Shown one piece after another: positions 23,092-33,950 of a stretch of DNA of 64,000 nucleotides. The stretch is from Scolanthus callimorphus (Eukaryota > Cnidaria > Anthozoa > Actiniaria > Edwardsiidae), in contig CM066916.1 of NCBI GenBank assembly GCA_033964015.1, forward strand, positions 31,389,404 to 31,453,403, written 5' to 3'. Position 1 is the first letter of the stretch; each line of letters starts with the position of its first letter. Made by a program: the position numbers and the translations under genes. Under the pieces are notes generated by a model. The model made no database searches and was not told the DNA's origin. It saw only the letters and a list, made by a program, of their open reading frames with translations.

Positions 23092-23972
23092 AGTGTACAT
23101 CCGCTACTAGCCTCCTAGTGGTTACGCAATCCCTTCTCTGTGAATCAGGGACTCGTTCCTGATTTTCTCGCGATCACGTGATCAATTTTTCTCGAATTGG
23201 ATTGGCTGAAAAATCTACCCCCCACACACTCAGCCTGCTACAGAGCTTATCATTTCGGGCTTAAGGTCTCTGTAAGCCAGTGAGGGGTATCTTCGGAAAA
23301 AATTCTCGTCGCGTCGCAATTTATGCTATGATAATCAGCTATATATCATTTTAAAGCTACATAATTGTTCTATCTGATGAAGTTGTTTAGTTTATCGAAG
23401 TTTAAATTTTTCTTGTATTTCAAGACCCCGAACTAAAAACTACCTTGTTTACTTGAGAAGCTCCAGACCTCTAGCGGTTTGTTGCACAATTTCACACTGT
23501 GTTGGATTTTAGTTTTGGAGAAATGAACTGCAAAAACCGTGTCAGCGATTTTCGATATTTTGCATATTTACGAAAATATTAGGTCGCGAAGTTGAAAGTC
23601 GCATTTTTTTTACAGTTTTTGGCCGCAAAATTTATCATAAAATATTTTTCAAGTAAAAACTAAAAATTCCCTCACGCGTTTTTTTTGGATGTTATCATTT
23701 TCTAACGACACAGAAAATTTGAAGCCAATATCTTAAATCGTGCGGGGTCAGGAGCTGCGCGAAAAAGCGTTGTAAAGTTAATTAAATTACAGCAAATGAG
23801 TGGCGGGCATGAATACAAAGAATGGGCAATTGAAGCCTAGGAAAACAGTTGACGCGTCATTTGAGATTTTAGAAAATATATTTAAGACTTTTCGAGACTT
23901 TAAGTTATTATGCAAATGTATTTCACAGACGCTATAATCCTCTTGGAGGTTAGTAGCGGATGTACACAGGCT
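23092..23972. mobile_element. TIR element of about 880 bp
   Basis: Left end GTGTACATCCGCTACTAGCC (23094) and right end GGTTAGTAGCGGATGTACAC (to 23969) form inverted termini of about 25 bp, with CTCC/GGAG continuing inward. The interior is AT-rich with no transposase ORF. It is a non-autonomous DNA element; the target duplication is not clear. Confidence 0.7.
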
Positions 23973-24005
23973 TCAGAACCCTTCGCTGCCGCGCGAAATT
24001 CCAGT

Positions 24006-24154
24006 TACAGTAAAAACCCGCATATAAGAACCTAGAATTTTAGCCTAAAACAGGTTCTTATTTGATTTGAAAATACAAGGAAACATGGGGTCACATGGAT
24101 AATTCTAGCCTAACAGGTTCTTAATCAAGGTTCTATATGCGGGTTTTTACTGTA
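24006..24154. mobile_element. 145-bp MITE with TA target duplication
   Basis: CAGTAAAAACCCGCATATA (24008) and its near-perfect complement TATATGCGGGTTTTTACTG (to 24152) are flanked by TA on both sides, as expected for Tc1/mariner-type insertion. The words AACAGGTTCTTA and AGGTTCT are repeated inside. Related fragments occur near 40320 and 40545-40630. Confidence 0.8.
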
Positions 24155-24265
24155 GTTATCTGAACTATCCTTCTTGCCTTTCACTGCAAACCGCCCCTCG
24201 CCTCCCCTTCCCCTCCCCCTCCCCACTTGACATCACATTTAACCCCTGAATGACCATTGCTCATT

Positions 24266-27200
24266 TCAAACAACAACACTTGTCGATGTTTCTGAGCCTA
24301 CAAACCCTTTCTTGGCTGCCTCAGTCCAATCATACATAGCTATCTCCCTCATCAATACCTCACCACCAACCACCAACTTAGTGATCTTGATCTCCAAGCC
24401 CAGTACCTCTTTACCACGCACTTCCGGCGGAAATGGATGTATCCTCTTATTGCCAATCGAGGTGCCATCAATTTCGATGTATCCCTCACGGATAATTATA
24501 AATACAGCATACCTCTCAACCAACTGTCCGTTATTAGCGATGTCTTCCCTGAGTACAACTGATCCGTTGGTGACACTTTTTATATTCACTTCATAGGTCA
24601 CTGGAGTGAGGATTTTAAGCGTGACGTTTGTTTTTACTAGTACGGGTTGTTTGTAGAGGAGTTTAATGCCCTCACCCATTGCATGATAGACTTTCACGTC
24701 CGGATCTGGGACTAAACCCCGAGGGTCGGGATTCATGTCTAACAGCATGGTGCAGCCTCGTCCAACACTTGTAAGATATTCCTGGATCAGCCTGGATATG
24801 GAGAAATAGAGGATATTAAAACTATTAGACCACGTGTTCGAGTTTTCTATGAGCCAATAGGTAGTTAACGAGGCGCGTAGCGCCGGTTTCTACTAATACT
24901 AATTACGCGAGGGTACGGAATCCCGTGTCGCGGTGGCGGCAAACTTTGAGAAACGCCCTTGCCTCATTTGGAAGGTCTGCAAGTATTTTCCCATATATTA
25001 GTGAAAAAAGCAGAAACAAATCACCACAACTTGCAGATGTTGGAGAAACATCGCTCTCTTGGTCGCCCTGTTGTTTTTTCCCTACCAAATGGGCAGGTGA
25101 TGAGATTAAAAACACCACAGCCAGCCCGCGTGGATGCGTTAGAACCGACTGCACTTTCTTGTAACATGGTTTGAAGGCTTATAGTCAACCGGGAAACTTT
25201 GCGCTTTATTTTGAATTGGATTATGAGCTCTTGATTGGATGTATTGTTATTCAACGGCTGTGATTGGCTGATACGCTCTAAAGGTTTCCTATTGCACTTT
25301 TCTTTGCATTTAACAAGATTGTATCGAATTTTCAACTGCGTTTTCCTCTTGTGTGTCTCAAATGCGGCTTGGGTACCCATAGGCCTTGGGGCCAACCATT
25401 TAACTTTAGAGAGAGGGCGTTCTTGAAAATAAATTTCCTACACACAAAAAATCCTTCACAGCAAAATAGTGACTAAAACCATTCTTTCTTTCTTCTTTCT
25501 CGAAAAAAGATTCCTCATCGCATAACAGAGGAATAAAACATCTTGCACGGAACAAAACGCCCCCCCTCCCCCAAGGTTTGGTACTGGCATGTACAATATG
25601 TCAGCTGTCATGGCAACTAACCGTTGAGGAGTCTTCAAGTGTTGCTCCGTGTTGTTCCACCAAAACCAGTAGGGTTCCCTAACAAAACGCTCCCCCTCGC
25701 CCAAGGTTTGCTACTGGCATGTACAATATGTCAGCTGTCATGGCAACTAACCGTTGAGGAGTCTTCAAGTGCTGCTCCGTGTTGTTCCACCAAAACCAGT
25801 AGTGTTCCCTAACAACAGTGTCGCAACTGTTAGGACAGAACTCGCCCCCACGAGGGTCCCCTGGTTCATTACCTGTAACGAAAGATCGTCTGTCAGTCGC
25901 CATTTTGTCAGCCTAGCAGTATACTGAGTTAAGAAAGCATCCAGTTTCTTCGGCTGATTTAGGGAATGTTGAGCAACATTCTAGATTGATTCCGGTAAAT
26001 CATAGCCTGAATAGTGGAAAAACATAGCAAAGACGCTCGACGTAAGGGATTCGGGCATAGAAGGGAAGATTCTTTGCGCGAATCACGGTGACAGTCTTTA
26101 TCCCGACACGTTAATTGACCGACCCTGTATCTTTTTAGTTGTTCAATGTCTCGGTTTCCTTTTGAAATCTCTTATGCTGTAGTTCGAATAGCTCAAAACT
26201 AACGTTTTCTGAAAGATTGGGAGTAATACGATAATTTGGAGCGAAGTTAAGGCCTCTGAAGTTGCACATTTCTAGTAATTCTATGTTTGTATGCAGGTCG
26301 GACAGCAGATTATGTCCGAGCCTTATACTACGTCTCTACAAATAGTGAACTTTAGTGGCCTATAACTTTGCTCGTCATTATATTGCAATACTCATAAACA
26401 ATCATCAGGATTTCTAAAGTTTTGGGATATTCTAGCTAGAGCATAAGAAAACTTTGCGGGAATTACCCAATCGTTGGCTACAGCTAAACTTGCGGGGACG
26501 GTCATTAGACCGTCTTCGCTTGATTAATCTCCAAACAATGGACAGTTTTCCTTATGGAATTCAAAATGTCTGAGCAACAAACTTGAAATTCGAATATTTT
26601 TAATGAATTATTCAGCTTTTGCTGACAAAAATACAAAAATCCATATGCTATGAGCAAACTTCTAACGCTTTCTTGCAATCGTTGTATTTTCAATGCTTTA
26701 TGCCAGTAAAAGTTTGGCTTGTCCGACGTAGCAACAGTAACTAAGGAGTAGAACAATGAATGCGGCATCGGTTAATAGTGCTGACCTTGTCGATATGCAC
26801 CACACTTGCCAGTCTCGATCGCGTACCAGTTAGGAAGTGGTACCACGGCCATTTCGTTACCAACCCATCGAAGCGAATTACCAACGTGGAAGAACGGACA
26901 CTCATCACAAACAGTGTTTTTAGCGAACTTATCAATTATCGGGCCGATATCCGGAATGGCGCCCTGTTCAACGCCCGCATCTAAAAACATGTAAAGCGGG
27001 TTTTTGTATTTGCTTGTTGGATTAAGCAGCTCTGTGATATGTTGTATGACCGTTGAATGGTATCGGGGTACCTCCGAGGAGTTTCTTGGGTGGAAGTTTC
27101 GGACATCTAAAAAGAAATTGTTGGGAACACTGTAGAAGTACCCATACTCGACGCCATGCTTTTTGCAGGAGTTTATGAAGTCGAGGGCAATATCTCCCGT

Positions 27201-29959
27201 ACCATTTCGCCATCTAGTGTTCCTGGCGTGAAATGCAAATCAAATATATCGTGTTACTGGGGTAGATATGAGGATTGATGCCACGTGGCAAAGACAGATT
27301 CCTAACTCCCCTCGTCCTAATTGGATCATTCTCGCTTGAGCTGTAACAAAGCTTTGTAAAATTTACTGGAGACATGGTTCACGGCAAAGCCTAATGGATG
27401 AGCTTTTATTGGGAAAGGACGACAAAGGTCTGTAATTATGCATAAATTTAAGTGTTTTCTCGCCGTCATACTACTTGTTCCGTTCGAGAAGCTCAAGAAA
27501 TGCACAAACCACCACAGCGTCCCGCCCATGCGTAGTCCAAATCTTATTTGTTCTTTTTTTTCGAATTAATTCGATTATATTTAGAAATACAAAAATTATA
27601 ATGGTTTGAGCTACGGTCAAACTAGGACACATGTAGCGTGCAACATTTGTGTCCTACATGTTTCCCGAATGGCTAAACTAGGAAACGTCGCACGCGTGTC
27701 TCGGACACATAAATGTTTCTTGTCTTGCGAAGAAACATTTATGTGTGTCCCGGCTACAAAATTTGTCGCGCGCAACAATGTTTCTCAGTTTAACTACGCA
27801 AAACATGTGTCCAGCTGCAATGTTGCGAGCTACATGTGCCCTAGTTTGGCCAGGGCTTAAAGACCCGTTTACACTAGCAATTCTTGCTGCAATTTTTGTC
27901 GCGTCAGTCGCGGCGATTTTTCTCGCACGTACGCGTTAACTCAAAATCACTAATGTAAACTATGTGCAACTCGGTGCGATCTGCCGCGATTTTTGTCGCG
28001 TGATGTCGCGGAGATTTCAAACATGTTCGAAACTCTTTGCAACTAGATGCGATTTGAAGAAAAGAGAGCACAGAAATCGCACCGGATTTGCATCTCGTTT
28101 ACACTAGAGAGTTAGAATTGCAACTTGCCGTGACAAAAATCGCCGCGACAAATGCAACAAAAATCGTAAGTGTAAACCGGCCTTAAAGAAATGCTCAAAA
28201 GTTGACTTTGTGCCTATAATATTTGGAGCTCTCTCTTTCAGGCATCTTAACATTTACTGTTTTTCATACATGTTTTTTTAGCTATGTGTCAACACTAAAA
28301 ATGTCATCTTTCCTACCTGAGGGTATAGTTGTATGATTTGCTGGGCCAAAGGAGAAAGCCGCTGGCGTGACTAAAGGTCAAGGTCACCCACTTGGCGCCA
28401 AAACTCACGGCCGTATCCACCCATTGGTCGACAGACAGGTTTGACGGGTTAAACGTGTTTGGTGGAGCAACGTCACCTTCAAATGAACATGAAAAGCTTT
28501 AAACTTGCCTGAGTTTGCTATTTTTGTGGGGTTTCATTTCCTGTGTGAAGAAACCAACCGACAAGGGTATTAGGCGGTGATTACATGAGACCGATACGAA
28601 CTCAGAGCGATCTGAGTTCGTATCGGCTCTCATACATTTCTTTACATGCGTTTACTTAGGCCGGTCTGAAAAAAGTCCTTACCGGCACGAGTTCATTCCG
28701 GTTGCTGACCCGACACGAACGACTTTCGAGTCTGTACCGGTCTCACGTGAACACGATCAAAAAGGTGGTGATTACATGAGACCGGTATGAACTCAGATCG
28801 CTCTGAGTTCGTACCGTTCTCATGTAATCACCGCCTTAGATACCAAATTTGTTTGAGTATCGTGATTCACCCTGCCACTCTGTGTCGTTGTGAGCCGTCA
28901 ACATTTTGTGGTATTGACGGCTCAAAAAGAGCTAGCAAAATACATGACTTTTTTCGCACGAATTTATGTTTCATTTCATTGTCAGTAGTTAGAAATAACG
29001 TTTAGTTATATTTCTAGCAATATCTTATGGCAGAAAGAGATTTTTTCGCCGAAAAAGATGGAAAAATGTAAACAGAAAATGCTCGAGCTCGTGCGAAAAG
29101 CCCTTGTGATTGCGTGAGAGCACGCGTAAATGTAATAAGAATTGAAATTTCAATCGACAATAAATAACACTATTTCTTGCCATTTCCTCCAGAAAATCTT
29201 CAAGAATCGTGATACAATATTAATTACGATTTTGAGACGGCAATTCCACAAAATATTGACGGCGTTGGAAGAAAATATTTTCTCCCAACTAGCCGTCAAT
29301 AGTTTGTAGAATTGCCGTCTCAAAATCGTAATTAGTATATAAAATTAAATGTACTCACGTGTACGGGCTCTACAAACTTGTTGAACGGGCGCGAATTCGA
29401 GGTGACAAACCTAAATTTGGGTGGGCATTTCTTTGCTTTTTATTTGAGTATAATTATTCTTTTTGTAAGACTTTCCATAAATGATCTTTGTTTTCACATT
29501 TAGAACCGATTTTCTCTGCATTAAACACAGCAGCCTCCATAAGGAATTTCCCTTTCAATTTTCATTACTCATTCCGTCCGCGCCACCTTAAAAATATCAG
29601 CACAATTGTATCAGCACAAGCGAGTTACAAATCTACAACAAATTACTGCGAGGAGCAGGCTATGTCTCCGCCGGTCTAATGTGTTATAAAAAATGCCCTA
29701 TTTTAGGCAATGGATCTGAGCCAACGCGGACTACAGTTCCATCTCAAAGTTCATGCTCACACATAACAAATTCGTCATTCCTACCTGGTTTCATAGACTT
29801 GTTAAACGTCTGCATATTGAAGTGAATAATTGCTCCAATTTCGTCTTCAAGCCATTTAGCTTGTGCTGGGCTCGGCTTAGCTACCTGAAACCCCTTTGGA
29901 TGTCCATCAATTTGAAAAACGCCATGAAATAAAACAAGAAAGAATAACACTATAGCCAT
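24266..29959 (-). CDS. Alpha-L-fucosidase, GH29 FUC1-like, five exons
   Basis: Reconstructed exons on -: 29959-29785, 28476-28317, 27222-26786, 25872-25752 and 24791-24266. Every junction has GT/AG ends, and phases 1-2-1-2 carry one frame of 472 residues. Residues 1-19 form a signal peptide (MAIVLFFLVLFHGVFQIDG), so the product is probably secreted or lysosomal and removes fucose from glycans. Family landmarks follow in order: AKWLEDEIGAIIHFNMQTF (about 34-52, as in QLKWQ..E...FFHFG..TF); NPSNLSVDQWV; SHASGFLLWPSKSYNYTL (about 94-111); RWRNGTGDIALDF; LDAG (192-195, at the place of the WFDG nucleophile Asp); LRWVGNE (229-235); GDPRGGEFCPNSC then HYWFWW; and SVGRGCTMLLDMNP. The C-terminal third is beta-rich. 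The usual HHDGF/HHEGF is HASGF here, so activity is uncertain. Introns carry several MITEs. Confidence 0.88.
24925..25172. repeat. Dispersed repeat copy inside fucosidase intron 4
   Basis: The segment containing TTTGGAAGGTCTGCAAGTAT, then GAGAAACATCGCTCTCTTGG and CCGCGTGGATGCGTTAGAAC resembles 59205-59420 and 62745-62945. The latter two lie in the 5' flanks of the duplicated receptors. It is a mobile or dispersed repeat of unknown type, non-coding here. Confidence 0.6.
25551..25810. repeat. 130-bp tandem duplication across the exon 4 donor of the fucosidase gene
   Basis: 25551-25680 and 25681-25810 are about 95% identical by eye. On - each unit carries the last 59 nt of exon 4 (encoding YWFWWNNTEQHLKTPQR), the donor CAACG|GTTAGT and the start of intron 4. 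The copy nearer the exon body (25752) keeps the frame into exon 5. Using the second donor (25622) would add 130 nt and meet a stop. Confidence 0.85.
27615..27851. mobile_element. MITE in fucosidase intron 2
   Basis: Inverted ends GTCAAACTAGGACACATGTA (27616) and TACATGTGCCCTAGTTTGGC (to 27850). The interior has further inverted words (AACATTTATGTGT / ACACATAAATGTTT). The + ORF across it is a repeat shadow. Confidence 0.7.
27857..28186. mobile_element. MITE, second copy at 32095-32419; TTAA flanks
   Basis: The element is 27861-28182 with imperfect inverted ends (AGACCCGTTTACACTAGCAA ... GTAAGTGTAAACCGGCC) and TTAA on both sides (27857-27860, 28183-28186). It is rich in TTTTTGTCGCG and CGCGGCGATT words. 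A direct-orientation relative at 32.1 kb matches along its whole length. TTAA duplication is typical of piggyBac-type insertion. Confidence 0.75.
28570..28838. mobile_element. MITE with repeated internal hairpins, fucosidase intron 1
   Basis: The ends TAGGCGGTGATTACATGAGA and TCTCATGTAATCACCGCCTA are inverted. Two separate hairpins of the form GAACTCAGA-GCGATC-TGAGTTC occur at about 28590-28635 and 28778-28822. The whole is therefore a tandem of two self-complementary units inside outer TIRs. Confidence 0.7.
29221..29334. mobile_element. Compact foldback element in fucosidase intron 1
   Basis: The arms TAATTACGATTTTGAGACGG (29221) and CCGTCTCAAAATCGTAATTA (to 29334) continue inward through CAATTC and ATTGACGGC. 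This leaves a central loop of about 30 bp. Confidence 0.75.
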
Positions 29960-30221
29960 GGATTTGCCAAGCTGTTCGCGATTGCTTGAAGGAACTTATT
30001 TTGAACTTATTTTTCGCGTTGAAAGAGTTGCACACCACATGCACGAAAAGCATCAAAAACAATAATGATGCCAATGTTTTTCTAATTATGATGCGACGAG
30101 AGGTAACTATTCATGAAACATGACACACGGAATTTTCTCGTGACCCTTAGCCTAATCCAACGCAGCGTGAATAGGGAATGTAGTAGTGAAATTTGCACAG
30201 CGGCTACAAAATCGAGCTTCC
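29960..30221. promoter_or_regulatory. Putative 5' flank of the fucosidase gene
   Basis: This is sequence immediately upstream of the fucosidase start on -. No clear TATA box or initiator was identified, so only its position supports a promoter role. It abuts the TIR element at 30222. Confidence 0.25.
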
Positions 30222-31504
30222 GACAGTCCGGTTCATTACCAGTTTTGGTAATATCAATTTTGCTATGCATAACAGGACAAAATGGCGGCTGTAACTGATT
30301 TTAGCGTACCCTTCATGAAATGTACCTTTTCTTCCTCTATAACGTCCCGACCCATGAACCTTTGCCTGAAAGACATGACAAGGGCAACAGGAACTCCATA
30401 ATTGCTTGCGAAACTAACGAAATCGGAGCGAAGTACGAAAATATTTGAAGATTTACTGCTGCCTCTATCAAGTTTTTACACTAATTTTCGCCTGATCGTA
30501 TAGGAAAAAGGCCGAATTGAAGTAGGTTCCACCCTTATTTGCAAAAAATGCACCCATAGGCGTGAAAATATAGTAGTTTTGCTTCCTATCTATACAAGAA
30601 TTACTTGGGTACCCGGCGATTTCGTGGGGTACTCGCGATGTGAAGTCAAAATCTCTTCGCCGTCGGTAGATGTACTCGAAGCGAGTAGCAACGCCACGTC
30701 AGAAGTCGAGCCGTTTATATGTGCTGGTCTCGTGAAGTCGATAATAACTATCAGAGGAAAAAGGCAAGGGGAAGAGCTCATTAAAGATCAGCAAGGAAAC
30801 GAGTTTCTCCATCGTTTTGGTTTTTGATATGGACCCGAGAGCTCGGATTAGAGTGTATAAGCTTATAACCAGCCGACAAATGACCCAAATTATAACAGGG
30901 TAAATACAAAACCCCATACAAATATGGCGTACCCTTTTAAAGTTATAAGGCACTGACCAACTAAAGTCCGCGGTTTCAGCATCGTTAAACAAAATCAACT
31001 GGTACACAAATGTAAGTTTGTAAAGGCACTCGAGTTGGCAGGGATTCGACTGCGCCATGCAGTGACCAAGAAACAACGGATACTGAATAGCCAGGAGTTT
31101 TCTGTTCACCTAGTCTTCTGTTTTCCATTGCAGATGAGGCTAATTTCCTCGATAGGACGACAAATAAAGCCGTGAGGGGCGAAGTGAAAGCAACCCCGCG
31201 GGGCGATGCCAAAAACCCGCTCGAATGATAACAGCCGAGACCGTTTAATTGGTTTCAAGGGTCTGTTCTTGCCTTACAAACTAAAATACATTATTTCTCT
31301 GTCAAAATACTAAGGCCGGGTAACAAGGATGATTTTCTGTGAGTCCTGTTCGATTTATAGCCGTCGTTTTATTAGGCGCCGCCATTTTTGTTTTGAAAGT
31401 ACATGGAACTACAGTGGGGGGAGGGAGAGAGTTCTGTGATCTGATTGGCCGAGCGGTTTGTTTACAAAATATATTACCAAAACTGGTAATGAACCGGACT
31501 GTCC
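30222..31504. mobile_element. TIR element of about 1.28 kb
   Basis: GACAGTCCGGTTCATTACCA (30222) is inverted at TGGTAATGAACCGGACTGTC (to 31504). The match is about 33 bp and resumes inward as ACAAAATGGCGGC / GCCGCCATTTTTGT. Overlapping ORFs inside (30579-30827 +, 30699-31109 -, 31339-31764 +) have no transposase-like or other recognisable domain. It is a non-autonomous DNA element or a decayed one. It lies directly upstream of the fucosidase gene. Confidence 0.65.
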
Positions 31505-31772
31505 GAGAGTCTGTGTCCCCGATGATAAAGCATGACTGCCAGATTTGTTGTACTACTTATAAAACGTTGACAATAAGGCCAAGTTCAAATAAAAAATGTT
31601 TGACGTCCGGATTTGTGAGAAATATTGAGCTGGCGGGCGCATTTTATTATTATTTATTATCCAACTGCAACGAGAGGAGAACAAATATCGCAGGAGTGAG
31701 ACTGGGGCGAGTACATATATTGTCCACTCTCAATTCAAAACAGCGGAAAATAAATGTCGGATAATAAACCAA

Positions 31773-31919
31773 CCTATTAGACATTTTAATGTACAATATC
31801 TCTGAACATTTTTTCTCGTCTTTGTATTTTGGGTCTCGCCCGAAGACGGGCTCGACAAAATACTCCAGACTCGAAAAAAAAAATATCCAGCGAGATTGTA
31901 CATCAAAATGTCTAATAAG
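31773..31919. mobile_element. MITE of about 145 bp
   Basis: Inverted ends TATTAGACATTTTAATGTAC (31775) and GTACATCAAAATGTCTAATA (to 31917), with internal GTCTCGCCCGAAGACGGGCTCGA-type pairing. Non-coding. Confidence 0.75.
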
Positions 31920-32094
31920 ATATATTTATTTATTATTATTCATTTGTTATTTTTTTAATTTAATTTCAAAAACTGCTCTCAGGTGAAATGTGTGACCCTC
32001 GCTTAGAGTTTATTTATCAAATATCAATGCAAGTCAGATATTGGTGAATTTAAAGCTGTAGTTTATTTCTCTTACGACTAAGACTCCGACTAAA

Positions 32095-32423
32095 GGCCCG
32101 TTTACATTTGCAACTCTTACTGCAATTTTTGTCGTGCGAGTCGCGGCGATTTTTCTCGCACGTACGCGTCAACTCGAAATCACTAATGTAAACTAGGTGC
32201 AACTCGGCGCGACCGACCGCAATTTTTGTCGCGTGATGTCGCGGAGATTTCAAACATGTCCGAAACTCTCTGCAACTTGATGCGATTTGAAGAAAAGAGA
32301 GCACAGAAATCGCACCGGATTTTGCATCTCGTTTACACTAGACAGTTGGAATTGCAACTCGCGCGAGAAAAATCGCCGCGACAAATGCAACATAAAAAAA
32401 TCGCAAGTGTAAATCGGCCTTAA
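32095..32423. mobile_element. MITE, paralogue of 27861-28182
   Basis: Starts GGCCCGTTTACATTTGC and ends GCAAGTGTAAATCGGCC, followed by TTAA. Colinear with the fucosidase-intron copy. It ends about 13 bp past the 3' end of the next GPCR gene on -, so it sits in that gene's 3' flank. Confidence 0.75.
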
Positions 32424-32435
32424 GACGGAAAGAAG

Positions 32436-33431
32436 CTAAGAGTTTTGTCTGCAGCAGGAAATACAGCAACACGTTTTCCACAAATCTCTTCTAAAACCAG
32501 GATCGTAAAAAGAGTAAAGCAAAGGGTTGATAACTGAGTTCAAAAGCTGCAATATCAGCGCCACTACTAGAATCACCAGTACTTGTAACTGATCTATATT
32601 GTCAATCAAATTATATCGAAGTAAAACCATCAAGGTTATTGCAGGGCTCCAGCACACAATAAAAGCGCTTAGAACTATGATAAGCATGTGCGCCGACTTG
32701 GCTTCGGATCTCGCCGCGACCATTCTCCTCGCAAATATTTGTCGGTTTCTTTTCCTCAAGGTAATAAAGATCGAGGTATAGGTGTATATAAGTACCCCAA
32801 GTGGAGCCAGGAATGTCATGAGTGCAAAGATTGCCTGCGATACCTCACCAGCAAGTCCAGGGAAATCAGAACAGCCGGCTTCGTCATTTGTTAATTCATT
32901 TTTGGCGTTTATGGTCCGAGTTTGGGCAGAATAAAGGACCATTCCTGAGGCCAAACAGGAATACATCCACACGAAAGCAACCACATAGGCGGGCTTGGGA
33001 CTCCTGTTGAGGGTTTTCAGGGGATGAACTATTTTTTGGTAGCGATCAAGGGCTATCACAACAAGACTTACAAACACGGTGGACCAGCAGAGGTAGTAAA
33101 TAAAGTAGCTGATCTTGCACAGTATTACTGAAGCATCTCTTAACAGTACGATGTAGCATAAGAGTGGTGTAGCTACAAGTCGGGATAGCAAGTCGACTAT
33201 CGCTAGATGAGTAATAAATAGATTACTGAGGTTCTTGCGATGGCGTCCACTGCGAATCATCACATAACAAACAAGCAAATTGAGGACAGTCCCCAACACT
33301 TCTACAAGTGCAAGAAGTATCAGCAAGAAAAAAAGAACGATGATAAAAATCGATACATCGGTAAAATGTTCTAGTTTTTCTGCGGTGGAGTTGGTAAAAG
33401 AATTGTTGATGACTTCATTCAACTCGATCAT
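32436..33431 (-). CDS. Rhodopsin-class GPCR (orphan, cluster family)
   Basis: A 331-residue intact single-ORF receptor on -. Seven hydrophobic segments are present. Class A marks: GTVLN in TM1 (47-51); THLAIVDLL in TM2; Cys105/Cys187 for the disulfide; DRY (129-131) followed by QKIVHPLKTL; CWSP (260-263); and NPLLY (302-306) then SFYDPGFRRDL (helix 8). The tail is Cys-rich (CCCISCC, 321-327), a likely palmitoylation site. An NST glycosylation site lies at residue 14. It shares loop sequences (RYQ-IVHPLK, SPKP, R-EAKSA-ML) with the receptors at 43.1, 48.5, 56.2 and 60.1 kb. It is the outlier in position, about 10 kb from the others. The ligand is unknown. Confidence 0.9.
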   Translation of the reverse strand: MIELNEVINNSFTNSTAEKLEHFTDVSIFIIVLFFLLILLALVEVLGTVLNLLVCYVMIRSGRHRKNLSNLFITHLAIVDLLSRLVATPLLCYIVLLRDASVILCKISYFIYYLCWSTVFVSLVVIALDRYQKIVHPLKTLNRSPKPAYVVAFVWMYSCLASGMVLYSAQTRTINAKNELTNDEAGCSDFPGLAGEVSQAIFALMTFLAPLGVLIYTYTSIFITLRKRNRQIFARRMVAARSEAKSAHMLIIVLSAFIVCWSPAITLMVLLRYNLIDNIDQLQVLVILVVALILQLLNSVINPLLYSFYDPGFRRDLWKTCCCISCCRQNS

Positions 33432-33950
33432 TCTTCAAAGCCAAGGTGAGGTGAGGTATATAATCCTCAATGAGGTAAACCTTCGTGAATGTCAAGCTTC
33501 AAACAAACCTTCAGATTTTCAAATAGCATTGAGTGTCAAGATGAGATACTGCAAAAACGTTTCGATATAATGAAGATCTGTGTTTTACCATATATACAAT
33601 GATTATATAGCACCTGCTTAGTCTGGCTACTAAGACCAAACACCTTGATTACAAGCCCACCCAACTTCCTGGTAAGCAAAATTACAGCCATGCACCTTAT
33701 TGGATAAACACCGTCTTTAAAACAAGTGTTGATGAAAGAAAGGTATCGCTGAAGGTTTAGTTATACACACACTGGAATTCGTAATGTTTGACATTATATA
33801 ATTATTTCCTTTTTTGAGGCCACTGAAGCGCTGCTATTTAAAATCTCCCGTCACTCTTGGCTTTAGTAACTCATTGTTTGAGTTACCAAGGTACACGAGC
33901 AAACACCTTGTCTTTACATTTGTGGTCCCAAATTAAAATAGTAATCAAAA
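33432..33950. other. Intergenic region between divergent GPCR and + strand ORF
   Basis: It contains the 5' flank of the - strand receptor. No definite promoter element is recognised. An inverted word AGTAACTCA-TTGTT-TGAGTTACT lies near 33868. Confidence 0.35.

Noticed and set aside
30699..31109. 136-codon - ORF
   Set aside because: It lies inside the 1.28-kb TIR element, overlaps + ORFs, and no transposase motif is seen.
31339..31764. 141-codon + ORF with a hydrophobic start
   Set aside because: It crosses the right TIR of a mobile element and runs into unrelated sequence; the signal-peptide look is likely chance.
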